A DNA stretch of 64,000 nt from assembly GCA_002711415.1 (NCBI GenBank), contig PARI01000016.1, forward strand, positions 8,774 to 72,773, written 5' to 3'. The position numbers were made by a program, and so were the translations under genes. This stretch comes from Phycisphaerae bacterium. Lineage in GTDB: Bacteria > Planctomycetota > Phycisphaerae > Phycisphaerales > SM1A02. Shown here one piece after another: positions 42,227-51,024 of this stretch (positions are counted from its first letter, which is position 1; every line of letters starts with the position of its first letter). A model generated the notes under the pieces. That model was not told where the DNA came from and made no database searches. It worked only from the letters and a program-made list of their open reading frames with translations.

Positions 42227-43147
42227 CTACTTCAGCTGAGGAATCACCAGTGACTGACCGACCTTCAGGTTGCCAGGGTCGTCACCAAGGACCTTCCTGT
42301 TGGCATCCCAGATCCTCGACCAGAGCGTGGCGTCGCCATAGAACCGCTGGGCGATCCTGGACAGGTTGTCACCGGAGGCAACCGTGTACTCCCTCGAACC
42401 ACCGGGCAGACGTCGACCGACCGGAGCCGGACTGTCGTTGACGGCCTTGTCCCTGGGTGGAATCCTCAGCTTCTGGCCGATGCCGAGCCTGTTCGGATTG
42501 ATGCCCGGGTTGGCCCTGGCAATGACGGACCAGAGCAGCGGATCGCCGTAGTACTCCTGGGCGATGGAGCTGAGTGTCTGGTTCTCCTGGACGACGTGCT
42601 CCCGGACTGGAACCTCTCGGGTGACCCGTCGAGGCTTTGGAAGCGTGATCGTCGGCTTGATCGGTGCGGCGGCCTGCTCGACCTGCTGCTGCTGTGGAGC
42701 TGGTGTCGGCTCGACGGTCGCTTCCGAGCTGGCTGGTGGCACCGGACGCAGGAAGCTCAACGGGGCCAACGGCTTGATCTCGGATCGATCAGCCGATTCG
42801 ACGGGCATGGCGCCCTTGCCGGGATCGGGCTCGACTGCAACGACCTCCAGTGGCGCCAGGAAGGTCCGGTCAGGTCGTGATGGCTCGGCTGGAGACCGTT
42901 CCATGACGACTTCACGTGCCTCGGGCTGTTCGATGCTGGGGGATGGTTCGGGCTGGCTTGGCAGGGGCAGGCTCGCCATTGGCTCACGGGTCGGCTGGAT
43001 TGGTTGAGTCACTGGATCGACGATTTCCAGCGGCTGGACACCCTGTGGCTCAGGTTCCGGCGAGGGAACGACCCAGCCATAGTAGATACCGCAGAAGCCG
43101 ATCAGGCCGACGATCAGAACGGAGAAGAATTTTGCCCCTGTTGACAT
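42227..43147 (-). CDS. Membrane-anchored protein with two LysM domains
   Basis: The protein has 306 residues. The N-terminal membrane anchor (FFSVLIVGLIGFCGIYYGWVV) is followed by about 140 residues of Pro/Glu/Ser-rich linker. Two LysM modules follow near 180-230 (VQENQTLSSIAQEYYGDPLLW) and 252-303 (VASGDNLSRIAQRFYGDATLW). LysM binds peptidoglycan, so the protein bridges the inner membrane and the wall. AAGGAGG lies eight bases before the ATG. It is the last gene of the rhomboid-tgt-yajC-secDF row, 82 bp after secDF, and may support the secretion machinery or have its own mRNA. Confidence 0.9.
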   Translation of the reverse strand: MSTGAKFFSVLIVGLIGFCGIYYGWVVPSPEPEPQGVQPLEIVDPVTQPIQPTREPMASLPLPSQPEPSPSIEQPEAREVVMERSPAEPSRPDRTFLAPLEVVAVEPDPGKGAMPVESADRSEIKPLAPLSFLRPVPPASSEATVEPTPAPQQQQVEQAAAPIKPTITLPKPRRVTREVPVREHVVQENQTLSSIAQEYYGDPLLWSVIARANPGINPNRLGIGQKLRIPPRDKAVNDSPAPVGRRLPGGSREYTVASGDNLSRIAQRFYGDATLWSRIWDANRKVLGDDPGNLKVGQSLVIPQLK

Positions 43148-43229
43148 GTGTGTTGCCTCCTTGCATCACGGGTCCGTAAGCCAGCTTGTGTCCCAGCCCG
43201 CCTCATGGCGAGCGTGTCAATACCCACCC

Positions 43230-46200
43230 TCAACTACCGACGGCAACGACATCGACGGTGTCTTCATCTTCATCGGCTCGAGGGGCCTGCCTGTCATGAA
43301 AACGACTGTACACCAGAGGTGCCGCGATCGCCACGGAGCTGTAGGTCGCCGCGATGAGGCCGACGAGGAAGGTGAATGCGAATGGCCGGATCCCGGTCCC
43401 TCCAAGGACGAACAGGATCAACGCCGTGACGATGGTCGTACCGCTGGTCAGGACGGTTCGGCTGAAGGTCTGGTTGATGGCGCTGTTGACCGTCTGGGCC
43501 CCGGCATAGTTGAGCTTGCCGCGGTTCTCCCTGACACGGTCGAGGATGACGATCGTGTCGTTGAGGCTGTACCCGATGATCGTCAGAAGACCTGCAACCA
43601 CGTTCAGGTCGATCCTGAACTCCTCGATCAACAACGTCCGCCCGAAGGCGTGGTTGGCCACCATCGTCGAGAGGGCCAGGGCCCCCAGGCAGACCGAGAC
43701 GTTGAACAACAGGGCCATGATGGTGCAGACCGAGTACCGGAGGCTTCCGAACCGGATCCAGATGTAGGCCAGCATGCCCAGGAGGCTGAGGATGATGGCG
43801 ACGATCGCGCTGGCCGCCAGGTTCTCGGCGACCCTCGGCGAAAAGCTGGACACCTGCTCGAGGCTCGCCTTCTGCTTGAATGCCTTGGAAACCAAGTCCC
43901 ATTCCTTGCTGGCAAGCTCGCGATCCCAGGTATCAAGCTCGACATCGAAGGCGTTGACGTCCGGGTCGTAGACCATCACGGCAACGGAGCTCCAGGTGCC
44001 CTGAGTCGGGCCAGGCTCGACACCAACGACCTCGATGTCACGCCCGAGGGTGCTGGAGTAGTCCGGCTGGTTTCTCATCCGATCGATACGCTGAACGACC
44101 TCATCCAGGGCAACCGATGGAGCGATGTCCTCGACAAGGATCCCGACTCCGCCCCTGAAGTCACCGATCGGCGTGTTGATCTGCTCAAGCGACAGGGCAT
44201 CACCAAGTCGATCACCATCCAGGGAGTACGTGAACCGCGTGTGATCACTGTCGTCGATCCCAGCGAACTCGACGGGCTGGATCACGTCCAGTTCGGATTC
44301 GAACTGGTTGACGATCGCTTCCTCGATCGGCCCGCTGATGTTCTGGTCATCCGTGGCCTGGGGGGGATTGGCGACCTTGACCTGGAAGCCCGAGGCTTCC
44401 ATGTCCTGGTTGGTCGTGCCCACCGTCAGCACGATCGCGTTGGCGAGTTCGCTCAGGATCGGGTCATCCGGATTGTCCCGGCCGATCTGTCGGATCCGTT
44501 CCTCGACGAGTCCCCTGGAGATCATCAGGTGACCATCCGGGCCCGCGACCTCCCCCGGCTCGGCGTCGCGGGTCATCATGGTGAGGCTGACACCACCCCT
44601 GAACTCGGTCTCCAGGATGTCACGGCCCCTGCTGAAGAACAGGACCAGGCTGGCCACCGCCAGGATGAGGCTGAATCCGAGGAAGAACGGCCGCAGGGAG
44701 ATCCAGTTGATTCGAGGTTCCAGCAGCCGGTGGATCGCCGGAATGACCGTTGGAAGCATCGGCAGGGATCTGGCCTTGAAGCCTTCGGTGTAGAGGGCGA
44801 AGACGACCCTGGTCACGAAGAGCGTCGTGAAGAGGGTGCCCAGGACACCCAGTGACAATGTCAGAGCGAATCCCTTGACCTCCGTCGCCGCGACCTTGTA
44901 GAGCACGAAACAGACAATGAGGTTCGTGATGTTGCCATCGATGATGGCGCTGGTCGCCTTCTGGTACCCAAGTCGGATCGCGTTGCGCAGATTCTCCTTG
45001 TAGTTGACCATCTCCTCGCGTATTCGTTCGTAGATCAGCACGTTCGCATCGACCGCCATGCCGATGGTCAGGGCAATGCCCGCCAGGCCCGGGAGTGTGA
45101 ACGTGCCATCGATCATCGCCATCACGCCGAAGACGAACAGCGCATTGATGCACAGGGCGATGTCGGCGACGACGCCCGCGAAGAAGTAGTAGATGATCAT
45201 GATGATCGCGGTGACGATCACCGAGAGAAGCACCGCCTCGAGGCCTCGCTTGAGGTTGTCCGCACCGATGGAGGGCCCGAGAATGCTCGTGGAGATCGGC
45301 TCGGCACTCAGCCTCGCCTCGAGGCTGCCTGCAGCCAGCACCCTGATGAGGTAACTGATCTCGTCATCGGAGAAGTTGCCGGTGATCTGTCCCCTGCTTG
45401 CGATCCGGGACTGCAGCGTCGGAGCACTGTAGACCTGACCATCAAGGACGATCGCCATCTGTGCCTGCTGGTGCGGACCGGTGAGCTTGCTCATCAGGAG
45501 GCCGCCGGCCGGATCCAGGGAGAAGCTGACCGCCGGGCGGCCCATCTCGTCGACGATCCGGTTGGCACTCTGGAGACTCCACCGTGACCCGTCCTCATGG
45601 GTCATGCTCTTGGTGGGCGTCGTGTAGAGCAGCAGGTAGATCTCGTCCTCGTACTCGGCGGCGATCAGGCCGCGCTGGGAGGCGAAATAGGACTCCGGAT
45701 TGGCCTGGAGGATCGCAAGCTGCTCCTCGCCGTCGTACCACTGCTTCAGATCATTGACCTTGAACCATGCCGCGACGTTGGAATCCGTGTTGAGCGGGCC
45801 GCGTTCGACGAGTTGCTCTCGCATGATCGCCGGGTTGACCCCCTCGGGCTTGGCATTGGCCACGGCGATGCGGAACTCGAGGACGCCCGCACCCTGGAGG
45901 AGTCGCTTCAGATCCTCGGGATCATCCAGGCCCGTCCGTCGCTCGATGTAGGCGTCATGGGCGATGATCAGTTCGTCAACCCGTCCGGCAAGGTGCGGGA
46001 ACTCCGACTTGATCGAATCGATCTCGACCATGCGGGCCGACAATTCCATGACCGGGTTGCCCTGCTCGTCCACCAAGGGCGTCCCATCGGCCGAGGTCGA
46101 CTGCTTGGCTTGACCACGGTCCAGCCCGAGTGCCCGCATCAGGCGTGCATCATCGAGTGTCTCCAGGAGCAACTGCTGCTGGATCCTCTCCTGCATGACC

Positions 46201-46781
46201 TCGGCGGTGGCGATGCTCCGTTCGTATCGCTCGATCTCCTGGACATCCTTCCCGGCCGCAAGCGCCTCCTGGAGCTGCTGCCTGGAATCCCTGGCCATGT
46301 CATGGACACGCTGAAGTTCCCTGATCCTCGAGTAGCGGCTGCCGATCACGTCGGCCTGGTCAGGATCGCCCCCGAATTGCTCCAGAGCGTTGCCGGCATC
46401 CAGCGCCTGTTCAAGCTGCCCGGGGTTGAGTCTGGACAGATCAAGCAGCTCCTGGAGCTGTCCCTTGTAGGCCTTCTGGAGTTCCCGAACCTCGGGCGAG
46501 GGCAGCGGCATGACGACCTCGATCCGGTCAAGCCCCTGCGGCTGCATCGAGATGTCCAGCACGCCTTGTGGGTTCACACGAAGCTGCAGCACGTCGATGA
46601 CCTGTGCCAGCACATCTTCCCGCTGGGCATCCTCGGGCATCTTCACCGAGTAGACGAGGCTGACACCACCACGAAGGTCCTTGCCGAGTCGAATCTTCTC
46701 ACTGGGCGGATAGAGCGCCCAGAGACAGAGGGCCACGACGATGAGGATAAGGATGATCTTGAAGGCGATGTTTCTCATCAT
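43230..46781 (-). CDS. secDF: Fused protein-export subunit SecDF with helical insertion
   Basis: The 1183-residue proton-driven accessory factor of the Sec translocon is longer than usual SecDF fusions (about 750-850). SecD covers the first half with GKDLRGGVSLVYSV near 33-46 and the six-helix block with GIALTIGMAVDANVLIYERIREE. SecF begins near 670 (FRGGVSLTMM) and has the second six-helix block ending in YSLNDTIVILDRVRE. Residues about 85-225 of the SecD periplasmic head are a charged helical insertion (Gln/Arg/Glu-rich). yajC lies 53 bp upstream. Confidence 0.95.
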   Translation of the reverse strand: MMRNIAFKIILILIVVALCLWALYPPSEKIRLGKDLRGGVSLVYSVKMPEDAQREDVLAQVIDVLQLRVNPQGVLDISMQPQGLDRIEVVMPLPSPEVRELQKAYKGQLQELLDLSRLNPGQLEQALDAGNALEQFGGDPDQADVIGSRYSRIRELQRVHDMARDSRQQLQEALAAGKDVQEIERYERSIATAEVMQERIQQQLLLETLDDARLMRALGLDRGQAKQSTSADGTPLVDEQGNPVMELSARMVEIDSIKSEFPHLAGRVDELIIAHDAYIERRTGLDDPEDLKRLLQGAGVLEFRIAVANAKPEGVNPAIMREQLVERGPLNTDSNVAAWFKVNDLKQWYDGEEQLAILQANPESYFASQRGLIAAEYEDEIYLLLYTTPTKSMTHEDGSRWSLQSANRIVDEMGRPAVSFSLDPAGGLLMSKLTGPHQQAQMAIVLDGQVYSAPTLQSRIASRGQITGNFSDDEISYLIRVLAAGSLEARLSAEPISTSILGPSIGADNLKRGLEAVLLSVIVTAIIMIIYYFFAGVVADIALCINALFVFGVMAMIDGTFTLPGLAGIALTIGMAVDANVLIYERIREEMVNYKENLRNAIRLGYQKATSAIIDGNITNLIVCFVLYKVAATEVKGFALTLSLGVLGTLFTTLFVTRVVFALYTEGFKARSLPMLPTVIPAIHRLLEPRINWISLRPFFLGFSLILAVASLVLFFSRGRDILETEFRGGVSLTMMTRDAEPGEVAGPDGHLMISRGLVEERIRQIGRDNPDDPILSELANAIVLTVGTTNQDMEASGFQVKVANPPQATDDQNISGPIEEAIVNQFESELDVIQPVEFAGIDDSDHTRFTYSLDGDRLGDALSLEQINTPIGDFRGGVGILVEDIAPSVALDEVVQRIDRMRNQPDYSSTLGRDIEVVGVEPGPTQGTWSSVAVMVYDPDVNAFDVELDTWDRELASKEWDLVSKAFKQKASLEQVSSFSPRVAENLAASAIVAIILSLLGMLAYIWIRFGSLRYSVCTIMALLFNVSVCLGALALSTMVANHAFGRTLLIEEFRIDLNVVAGLLTIIGYSLNDTIVILDRVRENRGKLNYAGAQTVNSAINQTFSRTVLTSGTTIVTALILFVLGGTGIRPFAFTFLVGLIAATYSSVAIAAPLVYSRFHDRQAPRADEDEDTVDVVAVGS

Positions 46782-46834
46782 TTGACTGCCTGGGCGATGC
46801 TTCCTGTGGTTCGGTGTTCACATGTCCTGTGGAA

Positions 46835-47248
46835 TCAGTCCTTGGTGTCAGGAATGACCTGTTGGACGGCTGTTCGGGCGAAGGTCATCCGGGTGTTGGA
46901 CGCCTCGTCCACCTTGATGACGACGGTGTCGGGCTTCAGCTCCACGACGGAGCCGATGATCCCGCCGATGGTCTGGACCTGGTCATGCTTCTGGATGCTG
47001 TTGAGCATCTCCTGCTTTCTCTTTCGGTCCTTTCGCTGGCTGAAGATCGAGAAGAGGATCATGACGCCGAAGATCGGAATGATCAGCCAGATGATGTCGA
47101 GCATGGGGCTGGCGCCACCCGGGGCACCCCCCCCATCAGCGTCGGACTCCTCGACGATGATCTCGGTCGTGCTGGCCGATGGCGGCGCATCCTGAAATCC
47201 GATCACGAGCATGTGCTGGTACTGTGGACTGGGAACCATGTCTTGCAT
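46835..47248 (-). CDS. yajC: Preprotein translocase subunit YajC
   Basis: The protein has 137 residues. The single membrane helix (MLDIIWLIIPIFGVMILFSIF, about 51-71) is followed by QRKDRKRKQEMLNSIQKHDQVQTIGGIIG, the standard YajC cytoplasmic domain. An extra N-terminal 45-residue Ser/Gly/Asp-rich segment precedes the helix. It works with SecDF-YidC. The start is uncertain among ATGs at 47248, 47239 and 47212; the one at 47248 has GGAGGAG just upstream. It is 23 bp downstream of tgt. Confidence 0.93.
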   Translation of the reverse strand: MQDMVPSPQYQHMLVIGFQDAPPSASTTEIIVEESDADGGGAPGGASPMLDIIWLIIPIFGVMILFSIFSQRKDRKRKQEMLNSIQKHDQVQTIGGIIGSVVELKPDTVVIKVDEASNTRMTFARTAVQQVIPDTKD

Positions 47249-47271
47249 TACTCCTCCAGGAAGTGTGCACA

Positions 47272-48447
47272 TCAGGCCGAATCGTCATCGAGGCCTTCGC
47301 CCGGGCCCGATACGGCCGGTTCGAGACCAAGGACCGGCCATCGTTGGCCGAGCAAAGACCACGAATCATCCATGATCGCCCCCCTGATGTCCAGCATGAG
47401 GCGCTGGAAGTGCCTGATGTTGTGGAGGCTTACGAGAGCGGATCCCAGCAGTTCATCGGCCATGAAGAGGTGCCGGAGGTAACTTCGACTGAACCCCCCG
47501 GCACAGACCTGGCAGTCACATTCAGCCTCTATCGGACCTGGATCCAGCTTGAATGAGGCATTTCGCAGTCTCAGGGGACCTCTGGACGTGAAGGCGTAGG
47601 CCTTCCGGCCGTTCCGTGTCGGAAGCACGCAGTCGAACATGTCCACGCCGGCCTGGACGGCCTGCAGAAGGTCCCGCTCGTAGCCGACCCCCATGAGGTA
47701 CCGGGGCTTCTGCTCCGGCAGCATCGGGGCGGTCAGCCTGATGATCTCATGCATCAACTCGTTGGACTCGCCCACGGCCACGCCTCCGATGGCATAGCCG
47801 GGAAGATCCATCTGGGTGACCTGCTCCGCACTGCGAGCCCGCTCATCGGGTTCGGTACCACCTTGGACGATCCCGAAGAGGGCCTGGTGATCCGAATGGA
47901 CATGGGCGTCGATGCATCTCTGGAGCCATCGAGCGGTTCGGTCGTTGGCCAGTCGGACTCGGTCGAGATATCCCTCCGGGTGGTCCTGGCGGGAAGGCGG
48001 ACAATCATCAAAAGCCATGATGATGTCGGCGCCGATGGCATGCTGGACCTCCATCGATCGCTCGGGCGTCATGCTGACCATCGATCCGTCGACGAAGCTC
48101 TTGAACCGGACACCATCGTCGTCGACTGAATTAATGTCGGACATCGAGAATGCCTGGAAACCGCCGGAGTCGGTGAGCACGGGTCCGTCCCATCGCATGA
48201 ACTCGTGCGTTCCTCCCATCTGCTGGAGCACGTCCACGCCCGGCCTGAGCATCAGGTGATAGGCGTTGTTGAGGATGATCTGCGACCCGGTTGATCGGAC
48301 CTGCTCGGGGGTGAGCAGTTTCATGGCCGCGGCGGTCGCCACCGGCATGAATGCAGGCGTGTCGAAACAGCCATGGTGCGTCTTGATCCGGCCGGTCCGC
48401 GCGGCGGTCTGTCGACTCTGGTGATTGATTGTGAAGCTGATCGCCAT
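47272..48447 (-). CDS. tgt: tRNA-guanine transglycosylase (queuine/preQ1 inserting)
   Basis: The 391-residue enzyme exchanges guanine 34 for preQ1 in tRNAs with GUN anticodons. It has HGCFDTPAFMPVATAAAMK near the start, LTDSGGFQAFS with an active-site Asp, GGVAVGESNELM, and the zinc site CDCQVC plus the His in VSLHNIRHF. The ATG at 48447 was chosen (AGGA ten bases upstream) over an ATG at 48468. The tgt-yajC-secDF order is common in bacteria. It shows that the cell makes or imports a queuosine precursor. Confidence 0.97.
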   Translation of the reverse strand: MAISFTINHQSRQTAARTGRIKTHHGCFDTPAFMPVATAAAMKLLTPEQVRSTGSQIILNNAYHLMLRPGVDVLQQMGGTHEFMRWDGPVLTDSGGFQAFSMSDINSVDDDGVRFKSFVDGSMVSMTPERSMEVQHAIGADIIMAFDDCPPSRQDHPEGYLDRVRLANDRTARWLQRCIDAHVHSDHQALFGIVQGGTEPDERARSAEQVTQMDLPGYAIGGVAVGESNELMHEIIRLTAPMLPEQKPRYLMGVGYERDLLQAVQAGVDMFDCVLPTRNGRKAYAFTSRGPLRLRNASFKLDPGPIEAECDCQVCAGGFSRSYLRHLFMADELLGSALVSLHNIRHFQRLMLDIRGAIMDDSWSLLGQRWPVLGLEPAVSGPGEGLDDDSA

Positions 48448-48470
48448 CGCGTGGAATCCTCGCCCCACTG

Positions 48471-49568
48471 CTAGGTGCGGGAGGCCTCCTTGAGGATCCT
48501 TTTCTCCTTCTCACTCAGGCTCTGGAGCCCCTGGCGGGAGATCTTGTCGAGGATCCGGTCAACCTTGGCTTGCGTGCCCGGATCGGAATTCCGCCTGGCC
48601 TTGCGAGCCTTGTTGGAGCGACTGGTCGGATCGACGCGACCCATCAGATCGAAGAACCCGTGAAGATGATGCGGCCGCCTGATGAAGTAGAAGCCCGCGA
48701 TCGCACCACCGAGGTGCGCCGCCTCGCCACCTGCATTGGACCCCTCCCCCCCGACCAGAACGGTCAGCAGCGCAACCCCGACGAGTCCGTAGGCCAGCCA
48801 TGACAACGGCATCGGGATGATGAAGAACAGCAGCACCTTGGTTCGCGGCGCGATGAACGCACCAGCCATCAGGACCCCGAAGACGCCGGCCGAGGCGCCG
48901 ATCAGCGGGACGTTCGGATTGTTGAAGAGCAGCCCCGGGATGTCGACTCCGCCGAGGACGATCGTCGAGGCGTACCCGGCCGCATTCAGCAGCAGGTACA
49001 TCAGGGCTCCGCAGATTCCGCAGAGCAGGTAGAAGGCCAGATAGCGCTTCGAACCGAGATACTGCTCGATCATTGATCCGAAGAAGTAGAGCCCGATCAT
49101 GTTGAACAGCAGGTGCATCAGGTTCGCATGCAGGAACTGGAACCCGATGAACCGCCAGAACTCGAACCCGACGGCGCCGTATGACGGGGAATAGTAGAAC
49201 AGCGCCCTGGACGTGGAGAAGTACATCCACTTGAAGAGGATGGGGACGCGGGAGTAGTAGTTGACCGCCACGACCTGGGTGGGGTCTTTGTCGAGGATGA
49301 CCGGCTGCACCAGCATGTTTCCCTCAGCCTGAACCGGCAGCTTCGTCAACCGGTCGGAATCCAGCTGGAACTCCTTCTGCTTCCACTCCCCCTGGTAGTC
49401 GGTCTCCACGTGGATGTAGGACTTCGGCAGGAACCCGTTGATCACGAATACGGCACAGCAGAGCACGATCAACCACGTGTTGACCGACCAGCCGACACCC
49501 GACCGGCGTGGCATCATGGTCGGGCGCCCGGGCTGCTGCTTGTAGTACTCGCGGTCGTAGATTCCCAT
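48471..49568 (-). CDS. Rhomboid intramembrane serine protease
   Basis: The protein has 365 residues with about seven membrane segments. The catalytic Ser is in IGASAGVFGVLMAG and His in GGEAAHLGGAIAGFYFI, separated by two helices as in GlpG. The HANLMHLLFNMIGLYFFG helix is typical. An N-terminal 45-residue cytoplasmic part and a soluble extracytoplasmic loop precede the core. A basic C-terminal tail (residues about 305-365, ending KEKRILKEASRT) resembles those of planctomycete rhomboids. GGGAGG is seven bases before the ATG. It sits between Nudix and tgt on the same strand. Confidence 0.93.
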   Translation of the reverse strand: MGIYDREYYKQQPGRPTMMPRRSGVGWSVNTWLIVLCCAVFVINGFLPKSYIHVETDYQGEWKQKEFQLDSDRLTKLPVQAEGNMLVQPVILDKDPTQVVAVNYYSRVPILFKWMYFSTSRALFYYSPSYGAVGFEFWRFIGFQFLHANLMHLLFNMIGLYFFGSMIEQYLGSKRYLAFYLLCGICGALMYLLLNAAGYASTIVLGGVDIPGLLFNNPNVPLIGASAGVFGVLMAGAFIAPRTKVLLFFIIPMPLSWLAYGLVGVALLTVLVGGEGSNAGGEAAHLGGAIAGFYFIRRPHHLHGFFDLMGRVDPTSRSNKARKARRNSDPGTQAKVDRILDKISRQGLQSLSEKEKRILKEASRT

Positions 49569-49626
49569 CTTGAGGCCTCCCGAGCCTACTGTACCTGCTG
49601 CCCCGGGTCCTGTCCGGAAGCCGATC

Positions 49627-50154
49627 TCATGCCTGTTCCATACACTGCCTGCAGATCATCCAGGACGCGATGGACTTGCCATCGACCAGGGTCCCGTCGG
49701 CGATGTCGCGATCGACCTGTTCCGGGCTGACATGGACGACCTCGATCCGCTCTCCAGGCTGCAGTGATCGTGGCACCGCCTGGAGCTCCGTGGCCAGGAA
49801 CACATGCATCCGCTCGTCGGCGAAGCCGGGGCTGGTGTAGAAGCTTCCGATCGGCCTGATCCGACCGGCCTTGAACCCGGTCTCCTCCTGCAGCTCTCGC
49901 GTGGCCGACTCCAGTGGCGCCTCGCCGGCGTCGATCTTGCCGGCACAGAACTCGAGGAGCCATTCCTGGACCGTGACCCTGTAGTTGCGGATCATCACGA
50001 GACGGCCGTCCGAATCGATGGGGATCACCGTCACCGCCCCTGGATGCCGGACCACGTCCTTGACGATGTTCCGGCCCTGCGGATCGGCGAATTGAAGCCT
50101 CTCGACGGAGAATACGTCGCCTTCATGAATTCTTGTCACTTGCATCGAGGACAT
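49627..50154 (-). CDS. Nudix hydrolase (ADP-ribose pyrophosphatase-like)
   Basis: The protein has 175 residues. The Nudix box reads GEAPLESATRELQEETGF following FCAGKIDA, with the GSFYTSPGFADERMHVFLA segment characteristic of ADP-ribose/nucleotide-sugar pyrophosphatases. TATCAT lies ten bases before the ATG at 50154, leaving an almost absent leader; the ATG at 50145 is an alternative. It is divergent from the Mla ATPase across 23 bp. It is similar in class to the Nudix protein at 28.9 kb. Confidence 0.9.
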   Translation of the reverse strand: MSSMQVTRIHEGDVFSVERLQFADPQGRNIVKDVVRHPGAVTVIPIDSDGRLVMIRNYRVTVQEWLLEFCAGKIDAGEAPLESATRELQEETGFKAGRIRPIGSFYTSPGFADERMHVFLATELQAVPRSLQPGERIEVVHVSPEQVDRDIADGTLVDGKSIASWMICRQCMEQA

Positions 50155-50177
50155 CCCTGCGGGCATGATACGAGTTG

Positions 50178-50984
50178 ATGACTCTGGATGGTACGACAAC
50201 TCGCACCGGTCAGGAGCCCGGACCGGATCCAATCGTCCGGCTCGTGAACCTGCACAGGTCCTTCGGCACCAAGGAGGTTCTTCGGGGCCTGGATGTCGAT
50301 TTTGCAGAGGGCCGAACCACCGTCGTCCTCGGCCCCTCCGGCTGCGGCAAGTCGGTGATGCTCAAGCACATCGTCGGGCTGCTCAGACCTGACTTCGGGG
50401 AGGTGTACTTCGATGATCGTCGAATCGACACCATGAGCGAACGGGAACTGGTCCAGGCCAGGAGCCAGATGGGATTCCTCTTCCAGCAGAGCGCCCTGTT
50501 CGACTCGATGAACGTGCGACAGAACATCGCCTTTCCCCTTCGCGAACATGGAATCGCCCAGGACAAGCGAGAGATCCTGATCCGGGACGTCCTGGCCAAG
50601 GTCGGCTTGATCGATCAGGTTGATTCCATGCCGGCATCGCTCTCGGGCGGGCAGCGGAAGCGGATCGCCCTGGCCAGGGCGATCGTGCTCTCCCCCAGGC
50701 TCATCCTCTACGACGAACCGACCACCGGCCTGGATCCGATCAGGGCCGACGTGATCAACGAACTGATCCTGAAGCTCCAACAGACACTCTCGGTCACAAG
50801 CATCGTTGTGACACACGACCTGGCCAGTGCATTCAAGGTCGCCGATCGACTGATCATGCTGCACGAGGGCCAGGTGATCCTGGAAGGCGACGAACGGGCT
50901 TTCAAGCAGAGCACCAACCCGATCGTGATGCGATTCCTCCGGGGCGAAGCCTCGCCCGAGGAACTCGCGGAAATCAGCAACTGA
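50178..50984 (+). CDS. mlaF: MlaF-type ABC transporter ATPase (lipid transport)
   Basis: This 268-residue ABC ATPase has Walker A GPSGCGKS near 52-59, Q-loop FLFQQSALFDSMNV, signature LSGGQRKR and Walker B LILYDEPTTGLDP. The FQQSALFDSMNVRQNIAFPL stretch is diagnostic for the MlaF/MCE group moving phospholipids between membranes. It is followed 40 bp later by an MlaD-type protein. No MlaE permease is adjacent. The start is ATG 50178; the upstream TTG is less likely. Confidence 0.92.
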   Translation: MTLDGTTTRTGQEPGPDPIVRLVNLHRSFGTKEVLRGLDVDFAEGRTTVVLGPSGCGKSVMLKHIVGLLRPDFGEVYFDDRRIDTMSERELVQARSQMGFLFQQSALFDSMNVRQNIAFPLREHGIAQDKREILIRDVLAKVGLIDQVDSMPASLSGGQRKRIALARAIVLSPRLILYDEPTTGLDPIRADVINELILKLQQTLSVTSIVVTHDLASAFKVADRLIMLHEGQVILEGDERAFKQSTNPIVMRFLRGEASPEELAEISN

Positions 50985-51012
50985 CCACCCCACCCGGGGA
51001 TTCATTAACGGG

Positions 51013-51018
51013 TACCAT
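51013..51018 (+). promoter_or_regulatory. -10-like TACCAT, six bases before mlaD GTG
   Basis: TACCAT-CCGATC-GTG without a Shine-Dalgarno. It suggests mlaD can be transcribed separately from mlaF as a leaderless mRNA. Confidence 0.5.
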
Positions 51019-51024
51019 CCGATC

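Noticed and set aside
43146-44855. 569-codon plus frame opposite secDF
   Set aside because: Antisense to conserved SecF helices; composition reflects the mirror of a membrane protein.
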